Shown here: positions 16,727-25,239 of the stretch, in pieces | How positions within the stretch are numbered: position 1 is the first letter of the stretch | Layout of the letters: each line of letters starts with the position of its first letter | NCBI RefSeq assembly: GCF_004125265.1 | Contig: NZ_RDTE01000003.1 | Location: 4,092,001-4,156,000, forward strand | Direction of reading: 5' to 3' | From: Streptomyces lydicus | GTDB lineage: Bacteria > Actinomycetota > Actinomycetes > Streptomycetales > Streptomycetaceae | Length of the DNA stretch: 64,000 nucleotides | Made by a program: the position numbers and the translations under genes | The notes under the pieces: generated by a model | Told to the model about the DNA's origin: nothing | Database searches by the model: none | What the model saw: the letters and a program-made list of their open reading frames with translations, nothing else

Positions 16727-17901
16727 GACCCGATCTCCCACGCCGGGAGCGGCGAGGATGTCACCGGCAGCGGGGCGAGCCCCACCCCGGGGTCGGAAGG
16801 CAGCGTCCCCGCCTCGACGATGGCCGGCTCGGTGAACACCTGCTGCCGCAGCGGCTCCAGCGTCAGGTGCCACTCCACCGCCGGAATCTTGTCCCGGCAG
16901 CACACCCCGGCCAGCGCGAGCGCGGCCCACAGCCGGTCGCCGTGCGGGAAGGTCGCCATCCCCAGATCGGCGGCGACCTCGGTGAGGTGCAGGGAACGAG
17001 CCAGTCCGCCCGACCATCCCGGGTCGGTCTGCCACACGTCCACCGTCCCGCCGGCCAGCAGTCGCATCTGCTCGTGCTCGTCGACCGCGTGCTCACCGGC
17101 CGCCATCGGCACCCCGGCACCGGCCGCCCGCACACGGCTCCAGGCGAAGCCGCCCGGCTCCAGCAGCTCCTCGGCAAACGCGACCTGGGCATCGGCCAGT
17201 ACGGGCAGTAGGGCGAGGGCCTCGTCCAGACGGCATCGGCGCAGACCGTCAATCATGAACGGGCCGTCGCCCGCCGCCGCGCGCAGCGCCCCCAGCACCC
17301 GGCCGACGACCCTCGGGCCCTGGCGCAGTAGTTCCTTGGTGAGGGGCCATTTCTGTCCCCAGAATTCCTGCTCGGCGATCCACGCCGCCGCCTTCACCGC
17401 CTCCGGGTGAGCCGGGTCCAGGCCGAGCGCGGATGCGTACACCGGCACCCGTGCCCGCACCGTGCCGCCCAACAGCTCAGGCACCGACCGGCCCGAGGCC
17501 CGCGACGCCAGATCCCAGCACGCCAGCTCGACCGCCGAGACGGCTTGCCGGGCGTGCGCCCCATGCAGGTGCCGGCCCGCCCGCAGCCGGTAGGCGAGCT
17601 TGCGCGGCGCCGCCGCATCGTGCCCGACCAGCCCGTCGGCAAGGGTGTCAACGACGAGCCGCGCCACGCTCTCCCCCACGGGCGCGTGCCAGCCCGCGAT
17701 CCCGTCGTCGCCTTCCCCGTCGCCGACCACCTGGACCGCGTAACGAGTCCGGTGCTCGGGCCACGAGGGCCCCGCAGGAGCCACCGCCACTGCGGCAACC
17801 GCATCCGGTAAGTCCTCCGGCAGACCCGCTGGCTGGCCGGCCACCGGCCATACCCGCACCGCCCGCACCACCGTCACGGCGTCGCTGTCCTGCCCGGCCA
17901 T
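16723..17901 (-). CDS. Enolase-superfamily (mandelate racemase/muconate lactonising type) enzyme
   Basis: 392 aa; ATG overlaps the radical SAM stop. The capping domain fills residues 1-130 and the barrel follows. Metal ligands can be placed as the Asp in PFMIDGLRR, the Glu in FAEELLEPGGF and the Glu in MAAGEHAVDEH. A Lys region EFWGQKWPLTKE corresponds to the second-strand acid/base Lys. A possible opposite acid/base is the His in TFPHGD. This points to an acid-sugar dehydratase or epimerase. The first ligand motif IDGL is atypical for DAN, so the exact reaction cannot be named. Confidence 0.75.
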   Translation of the reverse strand: MAGQDSDAVTVVRAVRVWPVAGQPAGLPEDLPDAVAAVAVAPAGPSWPEHRTRYAVQVVGDGEGDDGIAGWHAPVGESVARLVVDTLADGLVGHDAAAPRKLAYRLRAGRHLHGAHARQAVSAVELACWDLASRASGRSVPELLGGTVRARVPVYASALGLDPAHPEAVKAAAWIAEQEFWGQKWPLTKELLRQGPRVVGRVLGALRAAAGDGPFMIDGLRRCRLDEALALLPVLADAQVAFAEELLEPGGFAWSRVRAAGAGVPMAAGEHAVDEHEQMRLLAGGTVDVWQTDPGWSGGLARSLHLTEVAADLGMATFPHGDRLWAALALAGVCCRDKIPAVEWHLTLEPLRQQVFTEPAIVEAGTLPSDPGVGLAPLPVTSSPLPAWEIGS

Positions 17902-18965
17902 CAGATCCGCGCCCCGGTCAACTGCACGCCGGCAAAGGTGTACGCCCATGGCGAGCGGTAGTTCTGCCACCACTGCGGCCGCAGTCCCGTCTCCGCGAAC
18001 AGCTCTTCGACCGCGCGGCGCATTTCCAGGTTCCACTCGATCGTGTCCGACCCCGGAGTCCGGTAGACGTCCATGTACGGGTTGTGCGCCTGGTAGGTCT
18101 GGAACCGTGGGAAAGCGGTAGTCACTGGTACCAGTCGCTTCAGGTTCTCGACCGCATCCTCGATGGGGTCCAGGCCCACGATGTAGGTGAAATCCGTGGT
18201 GATGCCCCGCTCCTTTGCTGCCCCGAGCGTGGCAACCATCTGGTCCACCGTCAGCGCGGCCTTGGACTGTTTGAGGATGTCCGCCCGGTTGGTAAAGCAC
18301 TCCACTGTCAGCGTCAGGTGGAACGGACCGATTTCCGCGGCCCGGTCCAGGCCCTCGGCGCTGGTGAGCACCGACGACAGGAAGTGCAGGGTTCCCTCGC
18401 AGCCGGTGCTGCGCATCGCGGCGCGCACGCCCTCCAGGTGCTCCAGGGCCAGGTGCTCGTAGAGGAAGCAGCCGGTGCACACCGTGACGGTCTCCACTGC
18501 GGACAGGTCCGCCATGCCGGAGTTCGCCGCGAGGGTGGCAAAGTATCCGGGCAGGTCGAGTTCGCGGATCGCCGGGTCCGAGGCGCCTTCCAGGGTGTTC
18601 GGACAGAAAGTGCACCCGACGCACTGGCTTCGCTGATTGGAGTTCAGGGTGAGCATCTTGGTGCCGTTGCGCCAGTAGCCCAGCACGGCGTCGTCGTCCT
18701 CGATGCCGGCGACCGTACCGACCCGCTCGCCGTGCAGCCGCAGCTCACGTTCGTCAATCTCGAACGGCGAGTCGACACGCCCCAGCGAGAGGATCAGGTA
18801 CGACGGATCCGTCGGCCGCGAGTCCAGCTCCAGCTGGAATCGCATTCGTGGCTTGTCCAGTGTCGACCGCGCACCGCAGCTGTTCAGGGCGACCAGCAGT
18901 ACGTCCTCGGGGTTGATCTTCCATTCGCGTGCCACCACTTCCAGGTGGCTGACGGAATTGAGCAT
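17901..18965 (-). CDS. Radical SAM-like enzyme with CX2CX2C cluster motif
   Basis: 354 aa, first gene of the coupled operon. A ~100-residue N-terminal extension precedes Cys115, Cys118 and Cys121 (RSQCVGCTFCPN), a CX2CX2C arrangement instead of the canonical CX3CX2C. The rest has the feel of a radical SAM barrel: TVCTGCFLYEH, LTLTVECFTNRADIL, FTYIVGLDPIEDAVEN. The C-terminus ends in a Trp/Tyr-rich segment. The gene should catalyse the defining radical step. If the motif does not hold an AdoMet-binding cluster, it would be an unrelated Fe-S protein. Confidence 0.7.
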   Translation of the reverse strand: MLNSVSHLEVVAREWKINPEDVLLVALNSCGARSTLDKPRMRFQLELDSRPTDPSYLILSLGRVDSPFEIDERELRLHGERVGTVAGIEDDDAVLGYWRNGTKMLTLNSNQRSQCVGCTFCPNTLEGASDPAIRELDLPGYFATLAANSGMADLSAVETVTVCTGCFLYEHLALEHLEGVRAAMRSTGCEGTLHFLSSVLTSAEGLDRAAEIGPFHLTLTVECFTNRADILKQSKAALTVDQMVATLGAAKERGITTDFTYIVGLDPIEDAVENLKRLVPVTTAFPRFQTYQAHNPYMDVYRTPGSDTIEWNLEMRRAVEELFAETGLRPQWWQNYRSPWAYTFAGVQLTGARI

Positions 18966-19076
18966 TCGTCTTCCCTCTCACTCGGTTTGCTCTGGGGCTG
19001 CCGTCCCGGCAGCGAGATGCCGACGAAGGTCAAGCAGGTCGGTCTCGCCGGAAATGACAAGGTCCGCTTAGAGGCC

Positions 19077-19113
19077 GTCCTGACCGAGGCGGCGGCCTCG
19101 CCTCGGTCAGGAC
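19077..19113 (-). terminator. Perfect 14-bp inverted repeat
   Basis: GTCCTGACCGAGGC (19077-19090) pairs fully with 19100-19113 around a 9-nt loop. It lies just past the stop of the leftward gene at 19144 and upstream of the radical SAM operon, so it probably insulates the operon. Confidence 0.65.
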
Positions 19114-19143
19114 GCCTGGAAGGCAGTGAGATCGCGGCCGCTC

Positions 19144-19608
19144 TCAGGCGGCGGGCTTTACCTGCGGGTAGGCACGCGCGGCCTGGCGCAGGGCCTCCGT
19201 GAACTCCTCGGCACACCCGTCGCCCTCGGCCTCCCGGACTCGGAGGTCTCCGAAATGGGACCAGTACCTCCTGCATACCTCTTTGTTCATGATCTCCGAG
19301 GCGTAGAAGGGCATTTGCCCATCGCGGATGAAGCCCAGACGGTCACGCAGGCCGACAATGCAGATGACCTGGTTGGCCTTCATCAGCCGCATGTATTCCC
19401 CGACGCTCATGTCGTCGGGCGCCCAGTCCTTCGCGAGGTCGGCATTCGTGGAGATCTGGGTCAGCCAGTCGAGCTGATTCCGTGTAAGGGCGATCTCGTT
19501 CCTCTCGACCTGGTGTCGCGCGGCCTGGCGGAGTCGGGAGACCCCGACCGCGGCGGTGGCGAAGGAGACGGCAGCGCCGGCTGTCAGCACGGCGGTGGTG
19601 AGCTTCAT
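19144..19608 (-). CDS. DUF6082-like small membrane-anchored protein
   Basis: 154 aa. An N-terminal hydrophobic segment (residues ~4-24) anchors it; the rest is helical (LDWLTQISTNADLAKDW, EYMRLMKANQVICIVGL, EIMNKEVCRRYW). It resembles the Streptomyces DUF6082 family, which I recall from the neighbourhood of secondary-metabolite and HTH-regulator genes, but I am not certain. It sits between the DUF6624 gene and the radical SAM operon on the same strand, bounded by a terminator downstream. No function can be assigned. Confidence 0.6.
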   Translation of the reverse strand: MKLTTAVLTAGAAVSFATAAVGVSRLRQAARHQVERNEIALTRNQLDWLTQISTNADLAKDWAPDDMSVGEYMRLMKANQVICIVGLRDRLGFIRDGQMPFYASEIMNKEVCRRYWSHFGDLRVREAEGDGCAEEFTEALRQAARAYPQVKPAA

Positions 19609-19763
19609 GGGTCAACGGTCCTTTCGCGGAGTTTGGTCACGAGGTGCATGGGGGTGGGTCGCCGACTCGCCAGGGCGGGCAGGCCCGCGTCTGCAGGGAT
19701 GCGCCCTGCAGACGCGACTTCCCCTGCACGCCTCGGCGGTCACGAGCGGCGCTTCGTCGTCCG

Positions 19764-20327
19764 TCATGCGGCCCCCGCGAGCACGACGGTCGGATACATG
19801 GAGGCGAATCGGTGGCGTACCTTCTCCAAAGCGACGGCGGCTGGCGGAAGCCCCACGTCAACCCGGCGCTGGTCCAGAGCGGTCGGCGCGCGCACAGGGC
19901 ACCGGTCAATCCCATTCGCGCCGAGGAGAAACTGGGTACCGAATTCCTGGTCGTGCCCGTGGTTGATCAGGGCGCGGTCGTGAAGATGCGCCCAATGCCG
20001 GACAGGTGCGTCGTCGTCTTGGACGGAGCGGCGCAGCAGGATGGCGGCTGCCCGCTGGAAGTCGGGTTCGTCGTTGGAGTGGAGGGCGATACTCCAGGCG
20101 GCGCGAGCAGCGTCGGGACCGACGAGGCGGTGGCCGGGCCAGCCGTCGTGGTCGGCCAGGATGCGGCGCAGCAGCTTGGTGCTGGCGTGATCGGCATGTC
20201 GGCCCCGTCCGAGCTGGATGGCGTCGAGTTGGTTCCGGAGACGCCGTGCCCGGCGCGCAGCCGACTGCTCCGCCAGTCTGATCAGTTCGCGGGCGAGGTC
20301 CGGCCGGAGCGGTTCGGCGGTCGTCAC
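19764..20327 (-). CDS. DUF6624-like protein
   Basis: 187 aa from the GTG at 20327, which overlaps the upstream stop as GTGA. The C-terminal half carries the DUF6624 hallmarks: HLHDRALINHGHDQEFGTQF, then DQRRVDVGLPPAAVALEKV. A helical N-terminal half precedes it. The biochemical role of the family is unknown. It is the last gene of the long conservon operon; the context suggests a cargo function that shares conservon regulation. Confidence 0.65.
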   Translation of the reverse strand: MTTAEPLRPDLARELIRLAEQSAARRARRLRNQLDAIQLGRGRHADHASTKLLRRILADHDGWPGHRLVGPDAARAAWSIALHSNDEPDFQRAAAILLRRSVQDDDAPVRHWAHLHDRALINHGHDQEFGTQFLLGANGIDRCPVRAPTALDQRRVDVGLPPAAVALEKVRHRFASMYPTVVLAGAA

Positions 20328-20977
20328 GCGATGCTCCGCTCGTCCGCCGAGGACCGCCGCTCCCGGACAACTCGGCAACCGACGAGTGCGCTCAGACCAG
20401 GCCGGTGTTCCGTGGCCAGTTCGAGTCGGGCGGCCCGCTCGCCGGTCTGTCCAGTCCCCGCGCTGCGCAGGTCCCAGCCCATGTCGGTGAGGCGCTTGAG
20501 AAACCGGGCGATCGGATCGACGTCGAGAGGACGACGGGCGAGGGCCTCGGCCCGCACCAGCGGCAGGTCGAGCCGGGCGGCGAAATCAGACGCCCAGAGT
20601 GTGATGAGCCGGATCGTGTCATCGGAGCGGTCGGGGAGGGTGTGAACGTGGCCAAGGAATAGGGAGGGCCCCGCGCCCCATACAAGGTTGGGCTCACGCT
20701 GCAAGATCATGCAGGCGAGCAGGAGGCCGTCCTCGAACAGTCCGGCCAGCTCTGCCTGCGGATTTCGGAAGAGATCCGGGATGTCGGCGCGGGCGGATAC
20801 GGGCAGGCTGCGGAGGGTGAGCCAGCGCTGCCGGTCCTGGACGAGTGCGACGGCTTCGGCTCGTTCGGCTTCCGTGCGCAGCGAGCGCATCTCGTACGGG
20901 GACGCCATCGGCGTCGGCCGCTGCGGCGGGGGTGCCGATGGTGTCTCGGCCGCCGTGGGAGTAGGGGACGTTGTCAC
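20324..20977 (-). CDS. GNAT-like N-acetyltransferase fold protein
   Basis: 217 aa from the GTG at 20977 overlapping the LuxR-type stop; the ATG at ~20909 (MASPYEMRSL) is an alternative. After a Pro/Thr-rich leader, the region MRSLRTEAERAEAVALVQDR through GLFEDGLLLACMILQREP to LGHVHTLPDRSDDTIRLITLW follows the strand/helix order of GNAT enzymes, but the acetyl-CoA loop (Q/RxxGxG/A) is not evident. The assignment is therefore tentative. Coupled to genes on both sides. Confidence 0.5.
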   Translation of the reverse strand: MTTSPTPTAAETPSAPPPQRPTPMASPYEMRSLRTEAERAEAVALVQDRQRWLTLRSLPVSARADIPDLFRNPQAELAGLFEDGLLLACMILQREPNLVWGAGPSLFLGHVHTLPDRSDDTIRLITLWASDFAARLDLPLVRAEALARRPLDVDPIARFLKRLTDMGWDLRSAGTGQTGERAARLELATEHRPGLSALVGCRVVRERRSSADERSIA

Positions 20978-21453
20978 GAGTTCGCCCCGCCCTGCGCCCC
21001 GCCGGCCTGCTTCGCGGTCAGCAGGTTCCAGGCGTGGGCCCGGGTGACCAGCCTGGTGGTGTCCGGTGCGCCCGTGTCGGCGAGGAGCTTGTCGAGGGTC
21101 GCGCGCAGGTCCCCCGGGTCGATGTCGGCAGCGTGTGCGATGTCGAGCAGCCTGCTGTGCTGGGTGACGGCTCTGAGCAGGCTCATCTGCTCGGTGCTCA
21201 GGTCGGGCGACGGCGCCTTCGCCGCCGGGACGCTGACCTCTCTGACCCTGAGCAGGCGGTGGGCGACGACCGCGAGGGAGCAACGTTCGGGGCAGTGCAG
21301 TTTCCTGCGTACGGTGATCATGTGCGAACGGACCGTGTGGACCGACACCGTCTCGACGTTGGCGATCTGGCGTGTCTGGAGGCCGTTCACCACATGTTGG
21401 GCGATGCGTCGTTCGGTCGGAGTGAGCGGCGTGGTCCTGGCGGGCGCGGTCAT
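20974..21453 (-). CDS. LuxR-type HTH regulator
   Basis: 159 aa, ATG with AGGAA eight bases upstream. The N-terminal ~60 residues are a LuxR/GerE HTH: LTPTERRIAQHVVNGLQTRQIANVETVSVHTVRSHMITVRRKL, split here across helices 1-4. A helical C-terminal domain of ~90 residues follows. The HTH-first order is unusual for response regulators, so it probably acts without phosphorylation. It lies 24 bp after the second P450 gene in the conservon operon, and could autoregulate it. Confidence 0.75.
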   Translation of the reverse strand: MTAPARTTPLTPTERRIAQHVVNGLQTRQIANVETVSVHTVRSHMITVRRKLHCPERCSLAVVAHRLLRVREVSVPAAKAPSPDLSTEQMSLLRAVTQHSRLLDIAHAADIDPGDLRATLDKLLADTGAPDTTRLVTRAHAWNLLTAKQAGGAQGGANS

Positions 21454-21477
21454 GGCGTGATTCCTCGTGGGTATCGG

Positions 21478-22710
21478 TCAGTGGGCCGGCGTCGGGCGCA
21501 GGCGTACGGGGAGAGTGGTGTGGCCGTTGCTGATCAGGCTGGGCAGTCGCTTCAGCTCGTGTGGGGCGGCGGCGAGTTGGATGTCGGGGAAGCGTTCGAA
21601 GAGCAGTCTGAGGACGGCGGTGACTTCGAGGCGGGCGAGCGGAGCCCCGAGGCAGAAGTGGACGCCGTGGCCGAAGGCGAGGTGCTCTTTGCTGGGGCGG
21701 GTGGCGTCGAAGCGATCGGCGTGGCTGTGCCAGCGGGGGTGCCGGTTGGCGGCGGCGTAGGAGGCGAGGATGGCGTCTCCGGCCTGGATGGTCTGCCCGT
21801 CGGGGAGCGCGATGCCGGCGCGGGCGTAGCGCAGGGGGAGGTGCTTGATGGCGGGCTGGTGGCGCAGTGTCTCCTCGACGATGTCCTGCCAGGTGCAACG
21901 GCCGGAGCGGACGTAAGCCAACTGTTGCGGGTCGGTACACAGGGCGGTGACGGCGGAGTCGATGACGTTGACCGTGGTCTCGTATCCGGCCGCGAGCATC
22001 AGTAGGAGTGTGTCCCGCAGTTCGGCGTTGCTGAGGGCCGCGCCGTCGCCCTCCTCGTCGCGGGCGGCGATCAGCGACGAGGTCATGTCCTCACCGGGCT
22101 CGGTGCGCTTGATCTCGATCAGAGTGTTCAGCAAGCCGTAGAGGGTGGCGGTGTTGGCGACCTGTTCCTTGACGGTGAGGTGGGTGGCGAACACGTTGTC
22201 CACTGCGGTGCGGAACTCGGGCCGCCGGTCGGCAGGTACGCCCATGAGCTGGCCGATGACCGCGATCGGTAGCGGGTAGGCCAGGTGCTCTCGCAGGTCG
22301 ACGGTCTCGTCGGCCGGAAGGGCATCGAGGTCGTCGAGGATGGCGTTGACGAGGGTCTCGATGTAGGTCTGGAGGGGAGCGGTTCGGCGCGCCGAGAGGG
22401 TGGGGGCGACCATGCGGCGCAGGCGGCTGTGATCCTTGCCGTAGGCGGTGAACATGTTGCTGACGGACACCCACAGGGCCAGTGGCCAGGTGGGCACGGT
22501 CTCGGCGAAGTCCGGCCAGTGAGCGCGGGCGTCTTTGGAGACGTCCTTGCTGGTCAGGAGCTGCTTGAGGAGGTCCGGGTCGGACACGCTCCAGGCGCGC
22601 ACGCCGAGGAGGTTTACCAGCGTGGCCGGGCCGCGATCGCGCAGGGCCTGGTGCTCGGCGTCCGGGTCGGCCCCTGTGGGGTCGAGGACGAGGATCTGCT
22701 GTGGGGACAC
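21478..22710 (-). CDS. Cytochrome P450 (conservon-associated, CYP154-like position)
   Basis: 410 aa from the GTG at 22710 (ribosome site GAAAGAGG). Canonical P450 features are visible: the I-helix AAGYETTVN, ExxR in EETLRHQP and the heme loop FGHGVHFCLGAPLARLE with the Cys thiolate ligand. Length is normal for bacterial soluble P450s. It follows another P450 by 10 bp, as in Streptomyces conservons, where a CYP157 and a CYP154 member are adjacent. The substrate is unknown. It presumably needs a ferredoxin from elsewhere, as none is encoded nearby. Confidence 0.85.
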   Translation of the reverse strand: MSPQQILVLDPTGADPDAEHQALRDRGPATLVNLLGVRAWSVSDPDLLKQLLTSKDVSKDARAHWPDFAETVPTWPLALWVSVSNMFTAYGKDHSRLRRMVAPTLSARRTAPLQTYIETLVNAILDDLDALPADETVDLREHLAYPLPIAVIGQLMGVPADRRPEFRTAVDNVFATHLTVKEQVANTATLYGLLNTLIEIKRTEPGEDMTSSLIAARDEEGDGAALSNAELRDTLLLMLAAGYETTVNVIDSAVTALCTDPQQLAYVRSGRCTWQDIVEETLRHQPAIKHLPLRYARAGIALPDGQTIQAGDAILASYAAANRHPRWHSHADRFDATRPSKEHLAFGHGVHFCLGAPLARLEVTAVLRLLFERFPDIQLAAAPHELKRLPSLISNGHTTLPVRLRPTPAH

Positions 22711-22720
22711 ATTGCCTCTT

Positions 22721-23899
22721 TCAGCTCGCGGGGAAGGCGACAGGCAGGGCGGTGAGGGAACGGTGGAAGGGGCCGGGGCGCCAAACGAGGTCGTCGCGGT
22801 GGCCGACGAGGTCCATCTCGGGAAGAACATCGAGGATGTGGAGGATGGCGGCCTCGGCGGCGAGATAGGCGTGCGAGCTGGCGGGACAACGGTGCGGGCC
22901 GGCACCCCAGGCGAGGTGGGCGCGATTGCCCACTGCCCGGTGGGCTCCCACGGTGGGGTCGTTGTTGCAGGCTGCGTAGCTGATGACTACCGGCTGGTCA
23001 GCCGGGAGCAGGTAGCCACCGATGTCGACCGGCCGAGGCGGGTAGGTCATCGCGAAGTTCGCCAGCGGCGGGTCGCGGTAGAGGACCGTGTCGAGCGCCT
23101 CGCGGACGGAGGCATCGCCCGCGTGCAGGTCTCCGGAGAACTCGTCATTCGTCAGCATTTCCAGGAGGGTGTTGACGATCAAGTTGGTCAGGGGCTCGAT
23201 ACCGGCCCCGTAGAGGGTGATCAACTGCTGGCCCATCTCGGTGTCATTCAGCCGGGCGAGGTGCACGAGGAGCCTGCTGGTCACGTCGGAGCCGGGACGT
23301 CGGCGGCGCAGGGCGACGAGGTCGGCGACAGCCTGGGCGAGGATCCGGTTGCCGGTGGAGGCGTTGACCCCGTCGAAGATCTTCGCCATTCCATCGGCGA
23401 TCCGGTGGCCGACATCGTCTGGGCAGCCGAGCAGGTAGCTGAGGGTCCGGAAGGCGATGGGCCATGCGTACTGGGAGAGAAGGTCCGCCTTGCCGGCGGC
23501 CTTGAAGGTGTTGATGGTCTGCTCGGCGACCCGCTCGACGTGGTCGCGCAGCGCGTGCTGGTCGACAGCTCCGAGAGCGGCGGTGTTCGCGGCCCGGTAG
23601 CGCGCATGCTCGGCGCCGGCCGAGCGCAAGGCATTGGGGCGCCACTCCATCATGGGACGGATGGGGCAGGTGTCGGGGACGGACGTCTGCCACCGGCGCG
23701 GGTCGGCGGGAAAGCGCTGCGGGTCGCCAAGAATTCGGCGCGCTGCCTCGTAGCCGACGACCAACGTCGCAGGTACGTCAGGGGCCAGGAGGACGGGAAC
23801 CAGGGAGCCGAACTGCAGCCGCATGCGCTGGTAGGACGTGTGAGGGTCCTGGGCGAAGTCCGGCTCGTACAGGGGGATGCGGTGGTTCGCGGTGCTCAC
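22721..23899 (-). CDS. Atypical cytochrome P450 lacking ExxR (CYP157-like)
   Basis: 392 aa from the GTG at 23899, overlapping the cvnD stop as GTGA. The heme loop WGAGPHRCPASSH is intact, but the I-helix reads GAGIEPLTN instead of AGxETT, and the K-helix position reads VLYR (in LDTVLYRDPP), so the conserved Glu of ExxR is missing. Conservon CYP157 proteins of Streptomyces are known to have a degenerate ExxR, which matches. Catalytic turnover may be altered, and a structural or regulatory role with the GTPase is possible. Confidence 0.85.
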   Translation of the reverse strand: MSTANHRIPLYEPDFAQDPHTSYQRMRLQFGSLVPVLLAPDVPATLVVGYEAARRILGDPQRFPADPRRWQTSVPDTCPIRPMMEWRPNALRSAGAEHARYRAANTAALGAVDQHALRDHVERVAEQTINTFKAAGKADLLSQYAWPIAFRTLSYLLGCPDDVGHRIADGMAKIFDGVNASTGNRILAQAVADLVALRRRRPGSDVTSRLLVHLARLNDTEMGQQLITLYGAGIEPLTNLIVNTLLEMLTNDEFSGDLHAGDASVREALDTVLYRDPPLANFAMTYPPRPVDIGGYLLPADQPVVISYAACNNDPTVGAHRAVGNRAHLAWGAGPHRCPASSHAYLAAEAAILHILDVLPEMDLVGHRDDLVWRPGPFHRSLTALPVAFPAS

Positions 23900-24498
23900 G
23901 GTCGGGGCTCCAGACTGTGCGCGAGTCGGACAAGGTATTCGGTGAGCTGGATCAGGGCCTGCATGCAGGACGCTCGCTCGCGGGCGTCGCACACGGTCAG
24001 CGGCGTGTGTCCCGCCAGGGCGAGGGCCTCGTGGACCTCGCCCAGCGGGTGGTGGGGCGCGCCGTCGAACTGATTGACCGCGACCGCGTACGGAACGCCG
24101 TTCTCTTCGAGGAGGCCGAGGATTTCGTGGGAGGCGTCCAAGTCGCGGGGGTCGACGAGAACCAGGGCTCCGAGGGCGCCGACGATCAGCTCCTCCCACA
24201 GGAACCTGAACCGGATCTGGCCCGGAGTGCCGAAGAGGTAGAGCACCAGGTCGTCGCTGAGGTGCGTTCGTCCAAAGTCCACGCCGACGGTGGTGGTGGA
24301 CTTGGCCGGCGTGCGTGCCAGGTCGTCGACCAGGGCACTCGCCCGGGTGATGGGCTCCTCCATGTGCACGGGAGGGACCTCGGAGACGCTGCTGACGAAG
24401 GTCGTCTTGCCCACCCCAAAGGCTCCAGCGACCACGATCTTCGCGGTAGCCGTGACGGTCGGCGCGACAAACCGGTCAGGCGTGAGCGCGGAGGCCAT
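23896..24498 (-). CDS. cvnD: CvnD-type small GTPase
   Basis: 200 aa. The MglA/Ras-like G domain has G1 GAFGVGKTT (about residues 25-33), G3 FGTPGQ and G4 NQFD; the Gln for Lys in NKxD is common in this family. Conservon GTPases work with CvnA, CvnB and CvnC in a G-protein-like membrane signalling complex. The start region overlaps the end of cvnC by 23 bp, and its stop overlaps the P450 start. Confidence 0.9.
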   Translation of the reverse strand: MASALTPDRFVAPTVTATAKIVVAGAFGVGKTTFVSSVSEVPPVHMEEPITRASALVDDLARTPAKSTTTVGVDFGRTHLSDDLVLYLFGTPGQIRFRFLWEELIVGALGALVLVDPRDLDASHEILGLLEENGVPYAVAVNQFDGAPHHPLGEVHEALALAGHTPLTVCDARERASCMQALIQLTEYLVRLAHSLEPRP

Positions 24499-24832
24499 TG
24501 AGGACCCTTTCGATGAGTGAGGCCGGGAGGCGGTCGTCGGGTTGGCCCTGGGCGAGGGTCATCAGCCCGTGCTCGATGAGGTCGGCAACGAGAATGCGGG
24601 TGGTCGAGGGCGGTAGGGCGAGTGCGGAGGCGATTTCGGCAACGGCCAGTCCTCCGCCTTGCGCGGGTGCGAACAGGGCGAGCAGCCGACGTGCGTCCGG
24701 GTTGAGTCCGGGGCGGGTGCCGGTCGCGGCGAAGACCACGCTCTCCAGGCGCACGTCCGTGCTGGGGCGGGTCCGCCCGCCCGTGCGGACGTAGGGCCTG
24801 ACCAAATCCGGGTCCTGCCGCGGCCTGCTCAT
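24476..24832 (-). CDS. cvnC: CvnC-type DUF742 protein
   Basis: 118 aa. A DUF742 winged-helix-like domain: DLVRPYVRTGGRTRP at the N-terminus and LAVAEIASALALPPSTTRILVADLIEHGLM as the HTH-like centre. In conservons this protein bridges the roadblock and GTPase components. The ATG overlaps the cvnB stop. Confidence 0.9.
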   Translation of the reverse strand: MSRPRQDPDLVRPYVRTGGRTRPSTDVRLESVVFAATGTRPGLNPDARRLLALFAPAQGGGLAVAEIASALALPPSTTRILVADLIEHGLMTLAQGQPDDRLPASLIERVLNGLRAHA

Positions 24833-25239
24833 GCCGACGGTGCTTCCGCGTCGCCGATGTCGCGCGTCCTGACCCCCAACTGGTCGCCCACGCTCGCGGC
24901 CAGGCGCAGTGCGGCCTCGCTGATCACGCCAATATCGGCATGGGGGCTGTCAGTGCGCACGGAGAGCATCGTGTTCTCTCCGGCCGGGATGAGCAGGGAG
25001 ATGTGGTTGACCGATTCCATGACGAACTGGCGGACGCCCCCACCGGTCGTCTCCCGGTCGTAGGCCCTCGACGCTCCCCACAGCGTGGAGGCAATGGCCG
25101 AGATCTTCTCGGCGCGCTCGCGCGGCAGCCGGTCGGTGTGGGCCGGGCTCATGCCGTCCGCGGCGACCAGTACGGCGTACTCCACGCCGGCGGTAGCCTC
25201 CAGGCTTTCGAGGAGCCAGCCGATGTTCTTGTCGGTCAT
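24829..25239 (-). CDS. cvnB: CvnB-type roadblock/LC7 protein
   Basis: 136 aa. Roadblock/LC7 fold (IGWLLESLEATAGVEYAVLVAADGMSPAHT near the N-terminus, then an alternating strand/helix pattern). In conservons CvnB associates with the GTPase and the sensor and may act as GTPase activator. Its ATG overlaps the end of the sensor gene by 4 bp. Confidence 0.9.
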   Translation of the reverse strand: MTDKNIGWLLESLEATAGVEYAVLVAADGMSPAHTDRLPRERAEKISAIASTLWGASRAYDRETTGGGVRQFVMESVNHISLLIPAGENTMLSVRTDSPHADIGVISEAALRLAASVGDQLGVRTRDIGDAEAPSA

